Source: Psococerastis gibbosa (taxonomy: Eukaryota > Arthropoda > Insecta > Psocodea > Psocidae). From it: a stretch of DNA of 64,000 nt. Location: the NCBI GenBank assembly GCA_963971405.1, contig OZ020487.1, positions 18,461,371 to 18,525,370 of the forward strand. Reading direction: 5' to 3'. The position numbers and the translations under genes were made by a program. The stretch's first letter is position 1, and each line of letters begins with the position of its first letter. The notes beneath the pieces were generated by a model. It saw nothing but the letters and a program-made list of their open reading frames with translations. It ran no database searches and was not told the origin of the DNA. Below, in pieces: positions 45,389-56,308 of this stretch.

Positions 45389-46899
45389 AAATGAAAACAA
45401 TGGAAAGGCAAAGTTATAAAAAAGCGGTTAATATATAGTAACTAATTAAGCCAAGGCCAAAATTTAAGAAAAATTAAATATTTTTTTTAATTTATGACGC
45501 CATCCCTAACAGACCGGTTTACTGTAGCCTACTCTTTATTACATATTTTGGTTCATTAGATAATATTTATTTTTACTAATTTGTCTCGTTTTGGCGCACT
45601 TCAGGGCGCTTGAAGTGGGCATGACTCCTTCCGTGGATCCATTGCTGACGATGGCCTAGTGTTGAAACAGTGTATATAATAATATAATTGTTTTTATTTT
45701 GTGGACTAAACTAATATCTTGTCACTATTGTAATTTTAATTATGTCTAAGTTCCAACAAGTCACAGTAGAGAGTCTACCATCAAATCATTGGCAGCATTG
45801 CAACAGTCTAAATAGTAATATTATAGCAGATTCAGAAACATGGTGGGGTGAGGAAGGTCAGACTGGGGTGACTGTTGCTCATTAAGGAAACAATGAATAC
45901 GGTAACAAGCCAGGTGAACGGTACTTGATATTGGACGAGTTTTAAGGGTGCTCGACAGTCGTGGGAAATGCAACTACAACAATGCCGGGGTACCACGACA
46001 ATCAAGTAGATTTTGTTAGTGTTAAACAGCCCTTGGTCTCACTCAAAACTTGTTGCCCTCGTCACCTTAAATGACAGACATGGAATTACAATACGATATA
46101 ACGTAGCAAATAATAGTTAAAGACGACCATTGATACTGCGTAATTCAACATGTCTTGCATGTTGCATTAGTTTCAAAGAAACAGCTTTTGTTCATCTCCG
46201 GACTCCGGAGCTATCTGTCTGGAAATCCTGAAGCTAGGAGTAATAATGCATAATGAATACATAATGTTTCAGACAAACATCTATGAAAGAAATGGCGAAA
46301 ATGCTCCAATCTCGATCTTGCCACGGATTAAGGGTAACATACAGTACACGGAAAACGTATATGGAAAACGAGCTGTGTTCCAATACGCCCTGCTCTCGAA
46401 CTATTCGGCCAATTGTAGATCCATGCATTGCATAAGCCTCAACGACAATTGCAGTTAAGGACATATCAGCAAGTTATCAATGCAATTTCAGCATTTTAAG
46501 AGCCAATGGCTATTCTATGATCATAAACTCCAAATTCGCTCGGTGTCTCAAGGTGTCTTGAAATTTGAAAAATATTTTGATTTGTGATTTGAGAGTTTAG
46601 TTGACTACAAATTTACGAGTACAGATGGGACTTTTATTGAAGGTATATGTCTCAGTTAATGCTTAATGCAGGGGCCATTCCATATTTCTACTCATGCATG
46701 TACTGTATATGCAGGAAGCTAATGAGCGTAGTCGTCTACAACGAGCTGCTTCCACACTATGTCATTAACTCATTTCATTTCGGCAGCAAAGTCGCAATTA
46801 CTTTTGGCACTAAGCTGAGCCCATCCTTGTACACAATCAGTTGTAATGCAATGCATTAATGCATAGTGTGGACGCAGTTTAATGGATAGTTAAAAGGAT
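45389..46899. other. Non-coding, nothing recognised
   Basis: Opposing short frames at 46234-46464 mirror each other on the two strands and carry no known domain. Confidence 0.4.
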
Positions 46900-47271
46900 A
46901 TGCTACGTAGAAAATTGGCACCCCAAAATTAAATACTTTTCATTTTTTATTTCATTAACTCAGCAAGTTATTAAAAATTTGGCTCATTTGGCAGAAGACT
47001 ACTTCGTGTATCCTATAATCGGGTATTTTTACTTTGCGGTTTTGTAGTTTTTCCAAAAATTACATTTTACGCGAAATTTTAGTCCCCAATGATTTTTATG
47101 AAAGAATTAAGGTACCAAAAATTTAATATTACCTATTATATGATGCATGAAGTAGTCTTCTACAACTAACATGAGCCAAATCTTTAATATAACTTGCTTT
47201 GTTAATTAAATAAAAAATAAAAAGTCAATAAAAAACAACAAATTTTGGGGTGCTAATTTTCTACGAAGCAT
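46900..47271. mobile_element. Palindromic MITE, relative of the TTAA element
   Basis: Arms ATGCTACGTAGAAAATTGGC and ACCCCAAAATT are mirrored at 47271. They share TTTTTATTT.ATTAACT.AGC and GAAGACTACTTCRTG with the 33833 element. It is more decayed: a TTAA stands near the left end (46890) but not at the right, and the arms are imperfect. Confidence 0.7.
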
Positions 47272-47591
47272 GTTTTATAGACGGTATGCATAAACAAAAA
47301 TATTTCGACGGTTCGCTTAATTTTGTGTGTGAATAATAGTAGCCTCTTTCGTGAATGTCATTCAAAGTCACCCGAAATGAATGAAAACCCCAGATATGGA
47401 GAGAGGAGTAAGCACTGCACCGCTAAAATAATATGGTGTTTATGAATCGTAAACGTGGTTGTTCAAAATAAGATGACTTGCAAAGGTGAAAAGAATATAC
47501 TGTTGAAAGAAACAAATAGTTTTAAAAATAAATAATAATAATTTACCAAAGTTGGGGCGTCTATTTTAAAATAATATTCTACAATACAAAA

Positions 47592-47800
47592 ACAAGTACA
47601 GAAAGTTAATACAAGAAGTAGTTAATAACAATTGATTGCCTTCCAAGATCGGAGAAGCACAAGTACAGAAAGTTAATACAACAAATAGTTAATAACAATT
47701 GATTGCCTTCCAAGATCGGAGAGGCACAAGTACAGAAAGTTAATACAAGAAATATTTAATAACAATTTATTGCCTTCCGACATCGGAGAGGCACAAGTAC
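47592..47800. repeat. 67-bp tandem repeat, three copies, in ZIP11 3' UTR
   Basis: Units start ACAAGTACAGAAAGTTAATA and end CAAGATCGGAGAGGC, at about 47592, 47660 and 47726. A partial fourth start abuts the stop codon of the minus-strand ZIP11 gene. On the transcribed strand the copy nearest the stop has AATAAA while the others have AATCAA at the equivalent place. Confidence 0.88.
47765..47770 (-). promoter_or_regulatory. Candidate polyadenylation signal AATAAA
   Basis: AATAAA on the minus strand, about 32 bases after the ZIP11 stop codon. Use of such a proximal site would give a very short 3' UTR. Whether it is the functional signal cannot be told from sequence. Confidence 0.4.
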
Positions 47801-47801
47801 A

Positions 47802-47880
47802 TTAGCCCAGGCCCACGTCAAGTACCATCATTACTAGGAATCCCATAACAGCCCCCCAAGTTGCCAATTTTCCGTTCGAG
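47802..47880 (-). CDS. SLC39A11: ZIP11 zinc transporter, terminal exon
   Basis: Last exon of a ZIP-family transporter. After a TTTTTCTTTTCAG acceptor the first base completes a Ser codon begun in the previous exon. It then reads SNGKLATWGAVMGFLVMMVL, DVGLG and TAA (47802-47804). ZIP11 proteins end in GNGKLASW..ILGF.VMM.LDVGLG, so the last transmembrane helix and the C terminus are well preserved. The family moves zinc into the cytosol; in mammals ZIP11 is reported at the Golgi and nucleus. Identification rests on remembered family sequence and on agreement of all three exons. Confidence 0.93.
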
Positions 47881-48006
47881 CTGAAAAGAAAAACAATTAT
47901 TAGAAAAAGATCTGGGGAAGCAAGCCACCCTATATTTCAGACTATCAGACGCCAGCACTGTCCGCAGTTAATTTAGGCGTAAGGGCGCAGACGCAGGTGT
48001 ATAGTT

Positions 48007-48494
48007 AGGGTCTTCACATTTCACAATGTCAGCGTTATCGAGTTAGAAGTGTTATCCAAGTTAACACACTATCGTGAGTGTAGGTATGGTATTAAACAAC
48101 GTGGTAGTAGTCAGGACGTTTGTGGCACTGTTTTAAAGAAAGTGGCAGAACTTTATTCTAGTGCCAGGTTTGTTTATATTTTTTGTTCATTTTGGCTATT
48201 CCACTTTTAATTATGTACGGTAATAATTGCTTGTGACACAATACATTATAAATGTAAACATTACAAAATTCTAAACGCGTGTCTCAAATCAACCAACATA
48301 AACAAATATGGCAGTGGGCAAACCACTGTCGATCGCAGCGCTAGCTATATAACACAGTCAAACAACTCAGAAGTGCGTTTCGGATAAAACGATTACACTA
48401 TCTTTAGGTTATCCGGTTTCACGAGTGTTAACTTAACTTGATACATCACACTTAACTAGGCAGACTCAATAACACCGGCATTGTAAAGACCCCT
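48007..48494. mobile_element. ~488-bp MITE, GGGTCTTCAC ends (copy 1)
   Basis: Terminal inverted repeat related to GGGGTCTTCACAGTGTT, with a subterminal GTTATC..AAGTTAACAC mirrored near the right end. The body (AAAGTGGCAGAACT.TATTCT, TTTATATTTTTTGTTCATTT, CTGTCGATCGCAGCGC) matches the element at 55197. Target duplication unclear here. Confidence 0.8.
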
Positions 48495-48594
48495 AGTATA
48501 TTCACGCCTTCCATAACTATGTGTAACAGTGTTAGTGGCGGTCACATGACTGTATATCTCAAGTAGTATATTGTATATTATGTGTCATTGATTA

Positions 48595-48977
48595 AGGCGC
48601 CCATTCCACCGACCGGCTAGGGCTATTTACAAAAACGGTGACGTGGTAGCAGACATTCAAGACTTAGGTGGCGTTTCCACCGACCTCACATTGCAGAATG
48701 CAAATGACATTGACGGAAATTAGAATTTTTCTTTTTTATAGAAATCTATTAAAATGTTTGTACTTAACATATCCCATGACGCCATTTTTTAATTTTAGTT
48801 TGTTTGTGATTTTACTGTATGATCATTGATCAATTTTAACTATGGCATAGAGGAAAATAAACATTTCCGTCAATTCTGCAATGCGAGGTCGGTGGAAAAC
48901 CCGCCTAAGTCTTGAATGTCTGCTACCACGTCACTGTTTTTGTAAATAGCCCTAGCCGGTCGGTGGAATGGGCGCCT
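48595..48977. mobile_element. Palindromic TA-type MITE G, with inner element
   Basis: Arms GGCGCCCATTCCACCGACCG, GCTAGGGCTATTTACAAAAACG and GTGACGTGGTAGCAGACATT CAAGACT are mirrored to the right end GGTCGGTGGAATGGGCGCC, followed by TA. Ends and core equal those of A and B, but the arm body between them is different. The hairpin centre is occupied by the element at 48667-48905. Confidence 0.9.
48667..48905. mobile_element. Inner MITE H at the centre of palindrome G
   Basis: Left end GGTGGCGTTTCCACCGACCT, then CATTGCAGAATGCAAATGAC; right end GGTCGGTGGAAAACCCGCC. TA flanks on both sides (48665-48666, 48906-48907). The interior is not palindromic and recurs in reverse orientation in the 26113 composite. 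Confidence 0.87.
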
Positions 48978-50264
48978 ATTTAATCTGTCATATTTGGTGC
49001 AATGGTCAGTATGCCACAGTCCACACTGTCAAGGTGGAGACTCGTGCCTCTATAATTGTGTTATATGATAAAATAAGGAAGTAAATAATATATTACAGTT
49101 ATTTCATGTGCAGTTTTCAATGTCTACCCCAGTACTAAGTACTCAAAGATGATGGCTCTATACGATTAATATTTCTAGTGATTGGTCATTGGCGAGCTTT
49201 GATTTTGTAAAAAACAAAACGGAAAGTGGGGGTGTCCGAAGCTCTGTGATAGACGGCCAAAGATAGAAGTGTCATGTGACATCACTGATGACTGACTTTA
49301 TTTGAAATCTTGAGATGACCGGACGCGGTTCGCCCACTCCATTTCTGCAGCACTGCGTTTTTAGAGAGATTGCCTGATTCGGGTAAACACTAGCCCACCT
49401 CTTTCTTTTAACCACTAAAACTAGGAACGGGAAGGAAGACCACTTTTTAAAAACTAAAACAAAAACTTTTTTTTGCTTAAGCCCTGAAGGCTGTGACCCC
49501 CGGTCGGTCTTTTGTCTTTTGGACGCATTGACATTATGACTGTATATTATGGGGAATCCAGAACATAGCAAAAACGTTTCTGTAACCAAATTAATGTTCC
49601 AGGGGACATCAAAATCATGATTTTATGAAGCCATGCAAATGTATGGTTCGCCTCCTCCTATGGAGGGTCGTTGGGTCTGAAGAAGGAAAACAAACGTTGA
49701 GATAGACGAAATCCTTAAAAAAGAAGACATCGTTCGGCACGGAGAAGCCCTCAGAATTTTGTTGATTGGGCGAAAGGCTCACGTTCAGAACTCCGTGTAT
49801 ACTCGTACAGTCGTACAGAGCGAGAATGGAGGCAAATGCAGAAGGCAGGACACAGAAACGATGGAATAATGAGGTGGAATGTGGCCTGCGAAAGATTGAG
49901 GTGCGAGATAGGGGCCAAAGCTCATTTCGAGCTGTAGCGCAGATGAAGAAGAGTCCCTATGTACGTACAATAACCTCTTTAAGTGACGTGGCTGATGCGG
50001 TATAGGGTGTTTGTATAATACAGGCGTTGACGGTACAAAGTAGCTTAGACAGCTGAGTTGATGTATGCGTGTGCCCGGGGGCTGGGTGCCAGGCTCATCG
50101 TTACGGTTGCGGAACCTGCACGAATTCCATGCATAGCATTCCAGCTGGCGGCGGAGGCGGGCTTTCTTTCACCGAATTTCTAAAATGCAGTGCCGGATCC
50201 TATTCAATCTAATACATTGGGCATAGGATCAAAGTCCATATGCAGTAACATATATGCTGTATAT

Positions 50265-50403
50265 AAAGCTATTAAACCCTCTCTTACGCTCAAATAGAAA
50301 GACCCGGGAGCGCATGTTTTACATGCCCTACGAAGCATGTGTGGGACTTGAACCAACAACCATTCGGGTGAAAGTCAGAGTCTGTGCCACAACTCCACAT
50401 GTG
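50265..50403 (-). repeat. tRNA-derived SINE A, copy 5 (partial)
   Basis: Minus strand: CACATGTGGAGTTGTGGCAC, CCCGAATGGTTGTTGGTTCA with B box GGTTCAAGTCC, then GCTTCGTAGGGCATGTAAAAC and a decayed 3' part. It lacks the middle CATTTTCTGGCC block of copies 2 and 3. Confidence 0.72.
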
Positions 50404-51180
50404 AACAGGTTTCTAAGAATTATATTTTAAAGCAATGTATTATTCTGTTTTGCCATTGGGGGGGGGGGTCCTAAGCCAGGGTTTACTTGGCTTATTGGGT
50501 AAATCCAGCACTAACTATGATTATTGACAACATGTCACGGACCACTAAGCAGCTTCCCCCCTCATTACTAATATTGTCTGAAAATTTGCTCTCACAAGGG
50601 GAACAGAACCTTTCAGTTCACTACCATCGCAATGGTTCCAAATGAATTGGACCCCCTCATGTCTGATTCATTGGCCTGCCTTCCTTCCTTAAATAAGAGA
50701 AAATGCGCTGATTCCGGTCGACAACGGCTCAATCCGTATGTGGCGTAGCCTACCAACACAACGGGTCTGTCCCGGACACTGTACAAGTAGGAGAACAATT
50801 TATTATTATAGAAAGAAACGACGCGAGGAATAAGAAATGTTTAATCAACATTCTCTAAAGACAAAGTATCCATACAATAGTGGAATGACAATGAGAAACG
50901 ATTCCCAGTGAGTATTGAGCATTGTAATTTTATTCATGCGCAAGTATAACGAAATAGGAATGCAAGTTGCACAGAACGGGACAGGCTGTGACTTTTTCCC
51001 CGTGAAAATATTGAGGAGCCTGAGGTGTGGGGGGGGGGGGCAAAAATAAACAAAATGGGGACACCCACACCTACAACACGAGGCAAAGGGGAGTCCTTGT
51101 AAGGCCAGCACCAATTTATGAAATGTTCATCACATTTCTGTAAATTTCATCAGAGAGGGAATAGGCAAAGGGAGTACGAG
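50404..51180. other. Intronic, possible hAT-like end at ~50512
   Basis: GGTAAATCCAGCACT at about 50498-50512, next to a G run, resembles a hAT right terminus. CAGTGCCGGATCC at 50190 could be its left end with the SINE inserted between, but no octamer pair confirms this. Confidence 0.35.
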
Positions 51181-51363
51181 CTTGGACGGATACAGGGGGG
51201 GGGGGGCAGGAGGGGTAGCTTCTGCCCCCCCCCCAAAATTTGGTAAATCTATTGTAAATTAATTTATTACGCCCTGAATTCAGCGATCCTACATACATAT
51301 GTTTTTCCTATTTTGACCCCCACAACTACCCCCCTCAAAAAAAATGAGCTGGATCCGTCCCTG
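51181..51363. mobile_element. hAT-type MITE with G/C runs
   Basis: Right end reversed CAGGGACGGATCCAGC; the left end is degraded to CTTGGACGGATACAGG. The flanks AGTACGAG and GCTACGAG match at 6 of 8. The body has TAAATTAATTTATTACG and TGTTTTTCCTATTTTGACCC, shared with the partial copy ending at 29850. Confidence 0.78.
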
Positions 51364-51747
51364 GCTACGAGTTGATTTTTCTTTCTATGATTATCGCTTT
51401 ATCGCTGAAAATACATTAAATCTAAGAAGAAACTTTTTTTTCGAGCAGCAAGCAGTACAATACTATAGTAGCATAAACGTAAAGTTTAATCAGCCACTTT
51501 TTGACTTGCAGACAATAATTGTCTAGTCAACATTTCTGTAACCAGCCCAAGTCGGGCACAATATTATTTTAACGGTTAATAAGTTTATTATTAATACATG
51601 ATACATGTCTATTCTTCTTTTTCCTCGTTTTTATCCCTAAGAGGTGTCCCCTCCTGCTTCGGCTGTAGTTGCTCCTACAATTCTGAGCCTATATACATAT
51701 ACATGCCTATTATATTATTTTAAAATGGTAGATAAAGAATCACGAAC

Positions 51748-51906
51748 CTTGAATTGGCTTCAGGAATAATATCGTCCACAACAACGTAGATCATGGCACC
51801 TGCCGCGAAACTTAAAGCATACGGCAGCAAAGGCTGTGCAAGAGAAACTGCTACGGCGCCAAGAATCCCAAATACTGGTTCCACCATCCCGCTAAGCTGA
51901 CCATAC
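51748..51906 (-). CDS. SLC39A11: ZIP11 zinc transporter, penultimate exon
   Basis: 159 bp, read after acceptor TGTTTTAG and before donor GTTCGTG. Its first base completes Trp (TG+G), then [52 protein letters not shown]. This is the most diagnostic part of ZIP11: vertebrate proteins have [10 protein letters not shown] and a following [22 protein letters not shown]. It spans two transmembrane helices. The Glu of GMVEP lies where ZIP proteins place a metal ligand in the sixth helix (family knowledge). Confidence 0.95.
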
Positions 51907-52064
51907 CTAAAACAAACATAGGCTCTGATGATCGTAAGGCCTACAATTTTTTTTTGTGAGACGAATTATTGAGGCAAAATTATCCAAAATAATATTTCAC
52001 GTTATGACTTGAAATTTTTCATGTTACCCACCATTTCTAGCGAAATTCAATAACATGTACAGGT

Positions 52065-52212
52065 AGGAAGATACGGAAACGGGATTTGAACCCAAGGCGC
52101 CACCTTGCCGAAGTAGTCAATCAATCAATCAATCTTTGCCAATGACCCACCAAGGTGGGATAGACCGGATAGACGGCGTAAGGTGACCACTACACCAAAT
52201 CCGTCTCCATAC
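52065..52212 (-). repeat. tRNA-like SINE head with a split promoter
   Basis: On the minus strand GGAGACGGATTTGGTGTAGT GGTCACC contains a good A box (TGGTGTAGTGGT). About 105 bp further on stands a B-box-like GGTTCAAATCC (near 52083-52093). Real tRNA genes space these 30-60 bp apart; here (GATT)n repeats and other sequence lie between. Different from SINE A. Confidence 0.5.
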
Positions 52213-53900
52213 AGGTCTCCAACCTTATATTACACACAACGAGGTTTATCCTGTCATATAGATTTTATAAAAATTCAGAAGGCAAGTTTCTAAGCGATTT
52301 TTGTACGCATTTGTATATAATACAGCCTACAGCCGATTTCGAAGCTACAGACCACATTTAGAACCGATTCAAACAGAAATACAAAATAAAACATTTATAA
52401 GCCGCGTAGAGAAATCGCTTATAGGTGCGGCATCACGAGCCCAAGGATGAGATTGTAGCAATATCTTTAGCCTTGGATAAAACGGGGGGTAGAAAGAAAA
52501 TGTGGCCAGGAATGTCAGCGATGTGGAATGAATGAATCCTGTCCGCGAACTGTGATTGGTCAAGGCCGCGCGGTCACTGACCTTCACTCCAGTCTAGTCT
52601 TTCCCTACCGTTGGTTCTGGGAAACGTCTGCGTCGTTATTGGATAAGGATACACCACCTCATCTCCTCATTGAGCGGACATGTCCTCATGTTTTAATTGA
52701 TAAAGGAAACAGCCTATTAGCCTCATTGTATTGACAACTACTTTTTCGCAAATGGAGAGGCAACTCACTGGGGCGAACATTCGCTCACAAGAGCAAAGAG
52801 CAAAAAACGTGCAAGCCTGTATTTCTTCCCCTTCTACGAACCATCCTGCAGCCGCTTCTTAGCATTACTTCAAGATGGTCGTGCCTTTTCCAGCCGTTTA
52901 CTACAACACTGGTCTGTATTTAGGCAGCTTGTATTCGTACTACAGGACCACCCGGAGGTTGGCGGAAGCAAGACCACAAGGAAGAAGACCCATCGGCAGA
53001 CCGAGGACAACCCCTTAAGTGAATGTAACTTTGAAAATGTGTAGGTAAGCTTAATTTTTAGGTTAATTTACTATGCAAATAAATACTAGAACAACTTTCG
53101 CAAATTCGCAATAGTTATGCATGTGGCCTACCGATACCTAGTAATTTGTGTTATTTTCAAATAATGATATATCTAAACTTTTTATATTCTAAACTTTCAG
53201 CGTAAAGTTTTATAATAAATAACAAAGCCTATCAAAGAGGGACAAAATATGGGGACTCATGAAATCGAGTTAAATTTTAGTAAGTCTCGATGCATTACAT
53301 GTTGACTTGGGTCAACATAGTCCGAACATCTCACCAAACAATGTTAAGTGTTCCAAGGCGTCCACTGCAAAACTGCAAAAGGCCCTCTGTTCGGTATAAC
53401 CGACCCACCTAACTCAATTGTATAAGTCCTCCTAATGATAAATCAGCCATGCATCAATACATTACAGTTTGTATTAAACTTTTTTTACGTAAGCTAAGTA
53501 TACATTATTGAATTCCAATACCGCGTTCCATTTTTGAAAAACGGAGTGCTGCGCAAAACGTACTTAGGCCATCCTTGCATGGCTTTAGTACCAATTTTGA
53601 TATGGGGTTTCCGAATACGTTCGGGAAATGGAATCGGGGCTGCGCACGCGGCACTAAGGGGGAAGAAGAAGCAGAAGAAGTATTGCTACTATAGTGCATT
53701 GAAATTTTGAAAGATATTTTAACATCTTCTTGGTGGATACCCAAGGAAGCTAGAAAGAAAGATATTTCAAAGATTTCCTAGTGGATGCTGGAAACAGCAA
53801 GCAACAAGCAAGCTAGATCTACTGTACACGTGTTTTCGACCTACCCCCAACTTGACTCGAGGTGGCTGTGCATATGCCATATATTTCAGGAGTTCATAGC

Positions 53901-54318
53901 TAGGGTTGCCAACTTACTCTATTTCAGATTTCATGCATGTGTACTCTGCAAACTGAAGGTAATTTAGAGTACGCAAAAATACTCTTTTCCTGAATCATGT
54001 AATATATATATAAATGTATTTTTTTCTGATTTTTATACATTTAATTAGAAATGAGCTATTTATTTACATTAATTTAGATTTGCTGTGTGAAGAGGCTTTC
54101 AAAAAAATAAGAATTCTGCGCAAACCTCAAAAAAATATTGTTTTAAATAGTAAATAGCTCGTAATTTGAACCCCCCTGATTTACAATACAATGTGTATTT
54201 TCGGCGTGATTTTGACTCATTTAACAGTAAGTACTCTTTTTTTTAATACTGTACTCTTTATTTTCCTTCTCAAAAGTTAGACGTACTTTATTACAAGAAA
54301 AAAAAGTTGGCAACCCTA
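53901..54318. mobile_element. hAT-type MITE, TAGGGTTGCCAACTT ends
   Basis: Perfect 15-bp inverted repeat TAGGGTTGCCAACTT. The flanking octamers TTCATAGC (53893-53900) and TTCATAAC (54319-54326) match at 7 of 8. The interior is AT-rich with repeated TACTCT motifs, and no G/C runs. A distinct lineage from the CAGGG-type elements. Confidence 0.87.
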
Positions 54319-54878
54319 TTCATAACCGCGACCTACTTGAGCTATTATTCTGATAATCCTAATCTAGTTGCCTTTATTTTTTTAAACATGGCACCTCAAG
54401 CAATCTGAAGGAAATTTAATAGGAAAACTATCCTTTTGCGGCAGGTGGCACTAAGTTTTGTCAGTAGCCTACTAGCAGTTAAGGCCTCAACCTGTCAAGA
54501 TGATTCTGCCGTCGAAACAAATAGTAGACAGTGTAATAAAAGGCCTAATACTAGCTAAAATACTGGCAGGCCACATGTCCCTGAATACGTTGCCATGTTA
54601 CATATATCACTGGGAACGCGCAAGTCCCTAGTATAGTTCAATTCAATGATTTTACAACTAAACAGTCTATGGAATGCGATAAAGGTCGCTAAATCCAGTC
54701 TTGGCAGACTAACGAGCTAAACATAGCAGACAGCAAGGCTCCGCACTACTATGGGAACAGCAACCCCGGTTAATAAGGTTCATTTGCCCCAAGCTGAGGT
54801 CGATAAGTATTTAAGGAAAGGCAAGCTCCGTACAAGGCCTCGAGCCAGCCAAGGCCAGTCTGCAGCCATGCAACTTAC

Positions 54879-54977
54879 CAAAAACTTCGCCATATGGAGA
54901 AACCTGCGGTTCTCAACGGCAGACTCACGGCCATGCCTTCCGGGAAGTTCTGGATACCGATACCAATGGCAAGGTTC
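54879..54977 (-). CDS. SLC39A11: ZIP11 zinc transporter, internal exon
   Basis: 99 bp between acceptor CTTGCTTTCCAG and donor GTAAGTTG. Its first base completes a codon of an upstream exon outside the window, then it reads NLAIGIGIQNFPEGMAVSL, PLRTAGFSIWRSF and the first two bases of Trp. The QNFPEG motif matches the second PEG helix of the GufA-like ZIP subfamily, to which ZIP11 belongs; its Glu contributes to the metal site in that family. The preceding HNxPEG exon is not present up to 64000. Together the three exons give about 111 of the roughly 340 residues usual for ZIP11. Confidence 0.94.
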
Positions 54978-55196
54978 CTGGAAAGCAAGAGGGAGAATTT
55001 GTCAAGTATAGGAGGTTAATGCGATTCTGTCGGTAGTTGTCCTCCTCGCGATAAGTTTCACTCACTTCTCGGAATCTGTCAAGTGAGTTATTTTAAAACA
55101 GTAATTATTGCAGTCGTTGCCATGTACTATTATCATATCACCTGTGGTACCTACTACCCATCCTAAACAGAAAGCTGGTAGTATTAGGGGTCTTCA

Positions 55197-55678
55197 CAGT
55201 GTTGGTGTTAGATGTGCTATCCAAGTTAACACTCAATCATGAGTGGACCTCGGGAGTGAGTTATCATGCTATATCGAAAACATTTAACAGGGTAAACAAC
55301 GTGGTAATAGCCAGACGCTCGTGGCACGGTTTTACAGAAAGTGGCAGAACTCTATTCTAGTGCCACATTTGTTTATATTTTTTGTTCATTTTGGTTATTA
55401 TAATTTTTAGTATTTACGGTAATTGCTTGTGACATAATAGATAATGCAAATAAATTTTAAACGCGTGTTTCAAATCAGTCGACAAAAACAAATATGGCGG
55501 CGGTCAAATCTGAGCTGTCGATCGCAGCGCAAGCTAAATAACACGTTAACCAACTTGAAAGTGCTTTTAGGATACCACGCTGGTTAGCTTGGTTATCGGG
55601 TTATCGGTGTGTTAACTTAGCTTGATATAACACACTGAACTAGGTATAACTCGATAACACGAACACTGTGAAGACCCC
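55197..55678. mobile_element. ~482-bp MITE, GGGGTCTTCACAGTG ends (copy 2)
   Basis: Terminal inverted repeat GGGGTCTTCACAGTGTT/AACACTGTGAAGACCCC flanked by TATTA on both sides (55192-55196 and 55679-55683). The body matches the element at 48007. Both copies lie in introns of the same gene, in the same orientation. Confidence 0.87.
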
Positions 55679-55736
55679 TATTAGACAATAGGCTGCTTGA
55701 GAGTTGTAAAAATATAATATAAAATATGCTGGATAA

Positions 55737-55800
55737 GGTAGTAGTAGTAAATTTGGCAAAGTCCCAGGACACGGTGAGGGCCCACAGCACACGCTGGATA
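55737..55800 (-). repeat. SINE-like repeat 3' fragment
   Basis: On the minus strand GTGCTGTGGGCCCTCACCGT GTCCTGGGACTTTGCC followed by a short (CTA)n tail, matching the 3' end of the insertion at 37426-37670. Confidence 0.6.
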
Positions 55801-56308
55801 AGGTAGCTTACAGATATATAATTATACAATATGTTTTTTGCATGAAAAATTGTAAACGCTGTTCATTGTTCCATATGCAAGACACAGGCGGAATATTTTC
55901 TTAATGGCTTTATTGGGTCAACATGACGAAACAAATACGCCTGCTTTGTAGCGGGTTAGTTTAAATACATTCAAATCAAATCAAATACATAGTTATTCCA
56001 ATTTTTGCAACAAGACAAGTATACATAAAATTCTATAAAATTTAATTTAATTTAAATACGCTAAATTAACTTAAGTTATATTACATTTAATACTTTACAA
56101 GGAATTATAACCAACCCAACTGTGTTTCCACGTGCTATTTAAATAATTCGCCGGGTATTGAATTACATACAGTAAATGCGGGTGCTGAATGGGGACGCCT
56201 GAGTAAATCTGGACATAATTTCACTGTTAGATACATTGTAGTATTATATGGTATATATACCACTGACATTAAATTAACTTTGGCTGAAGAGGTAACCTCC
56301 TCGTTATA

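Larger units (their letters stand above)
47881..51747 (-). other. ZIP11 intron, ~3.9 kb
   Basis: Bounded by GT at 51747-51746 (minus) and AG at 47882-47881. It is filled with transposons listed separately. Between 48978 and 50264 I recognise no element for certain. A weak LINE-tail-like reading (EGRTQKRW, then VECGLRKIEV at about 49838-49905, plus) is too diverged to call. Confidence 0.85.
51907..54878 (-). other. ZIP11 intron, ~3.0 kb
   Basis: Bounded by donor GTAAGTTG at 54878 and acceptor AG at 51908-51907. It holds a tRNA-like SINE and a hAT MITE, listed separately. A fragment at about 52965-53010 (QGRRPIGRPR in plus frame) may be a trace of a LINE tail. Confidence 0.85.

Noticed and set aside
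47592..47800. Repeat array considered as CRISPR or satellite seed
   Set aside because: Only three full 67-bp copies without spacers; it is a local tandem duplication.
49785..50005. Possible LINE tail (EGRTQKRW)
   Set aside because: Too diverged; only a few residues fit the pattern.
54751..55011. Plus-strand 86-codon frame
   Set aside because: It is the antisense shadow of the ZIP11 exon at 54879-54977.
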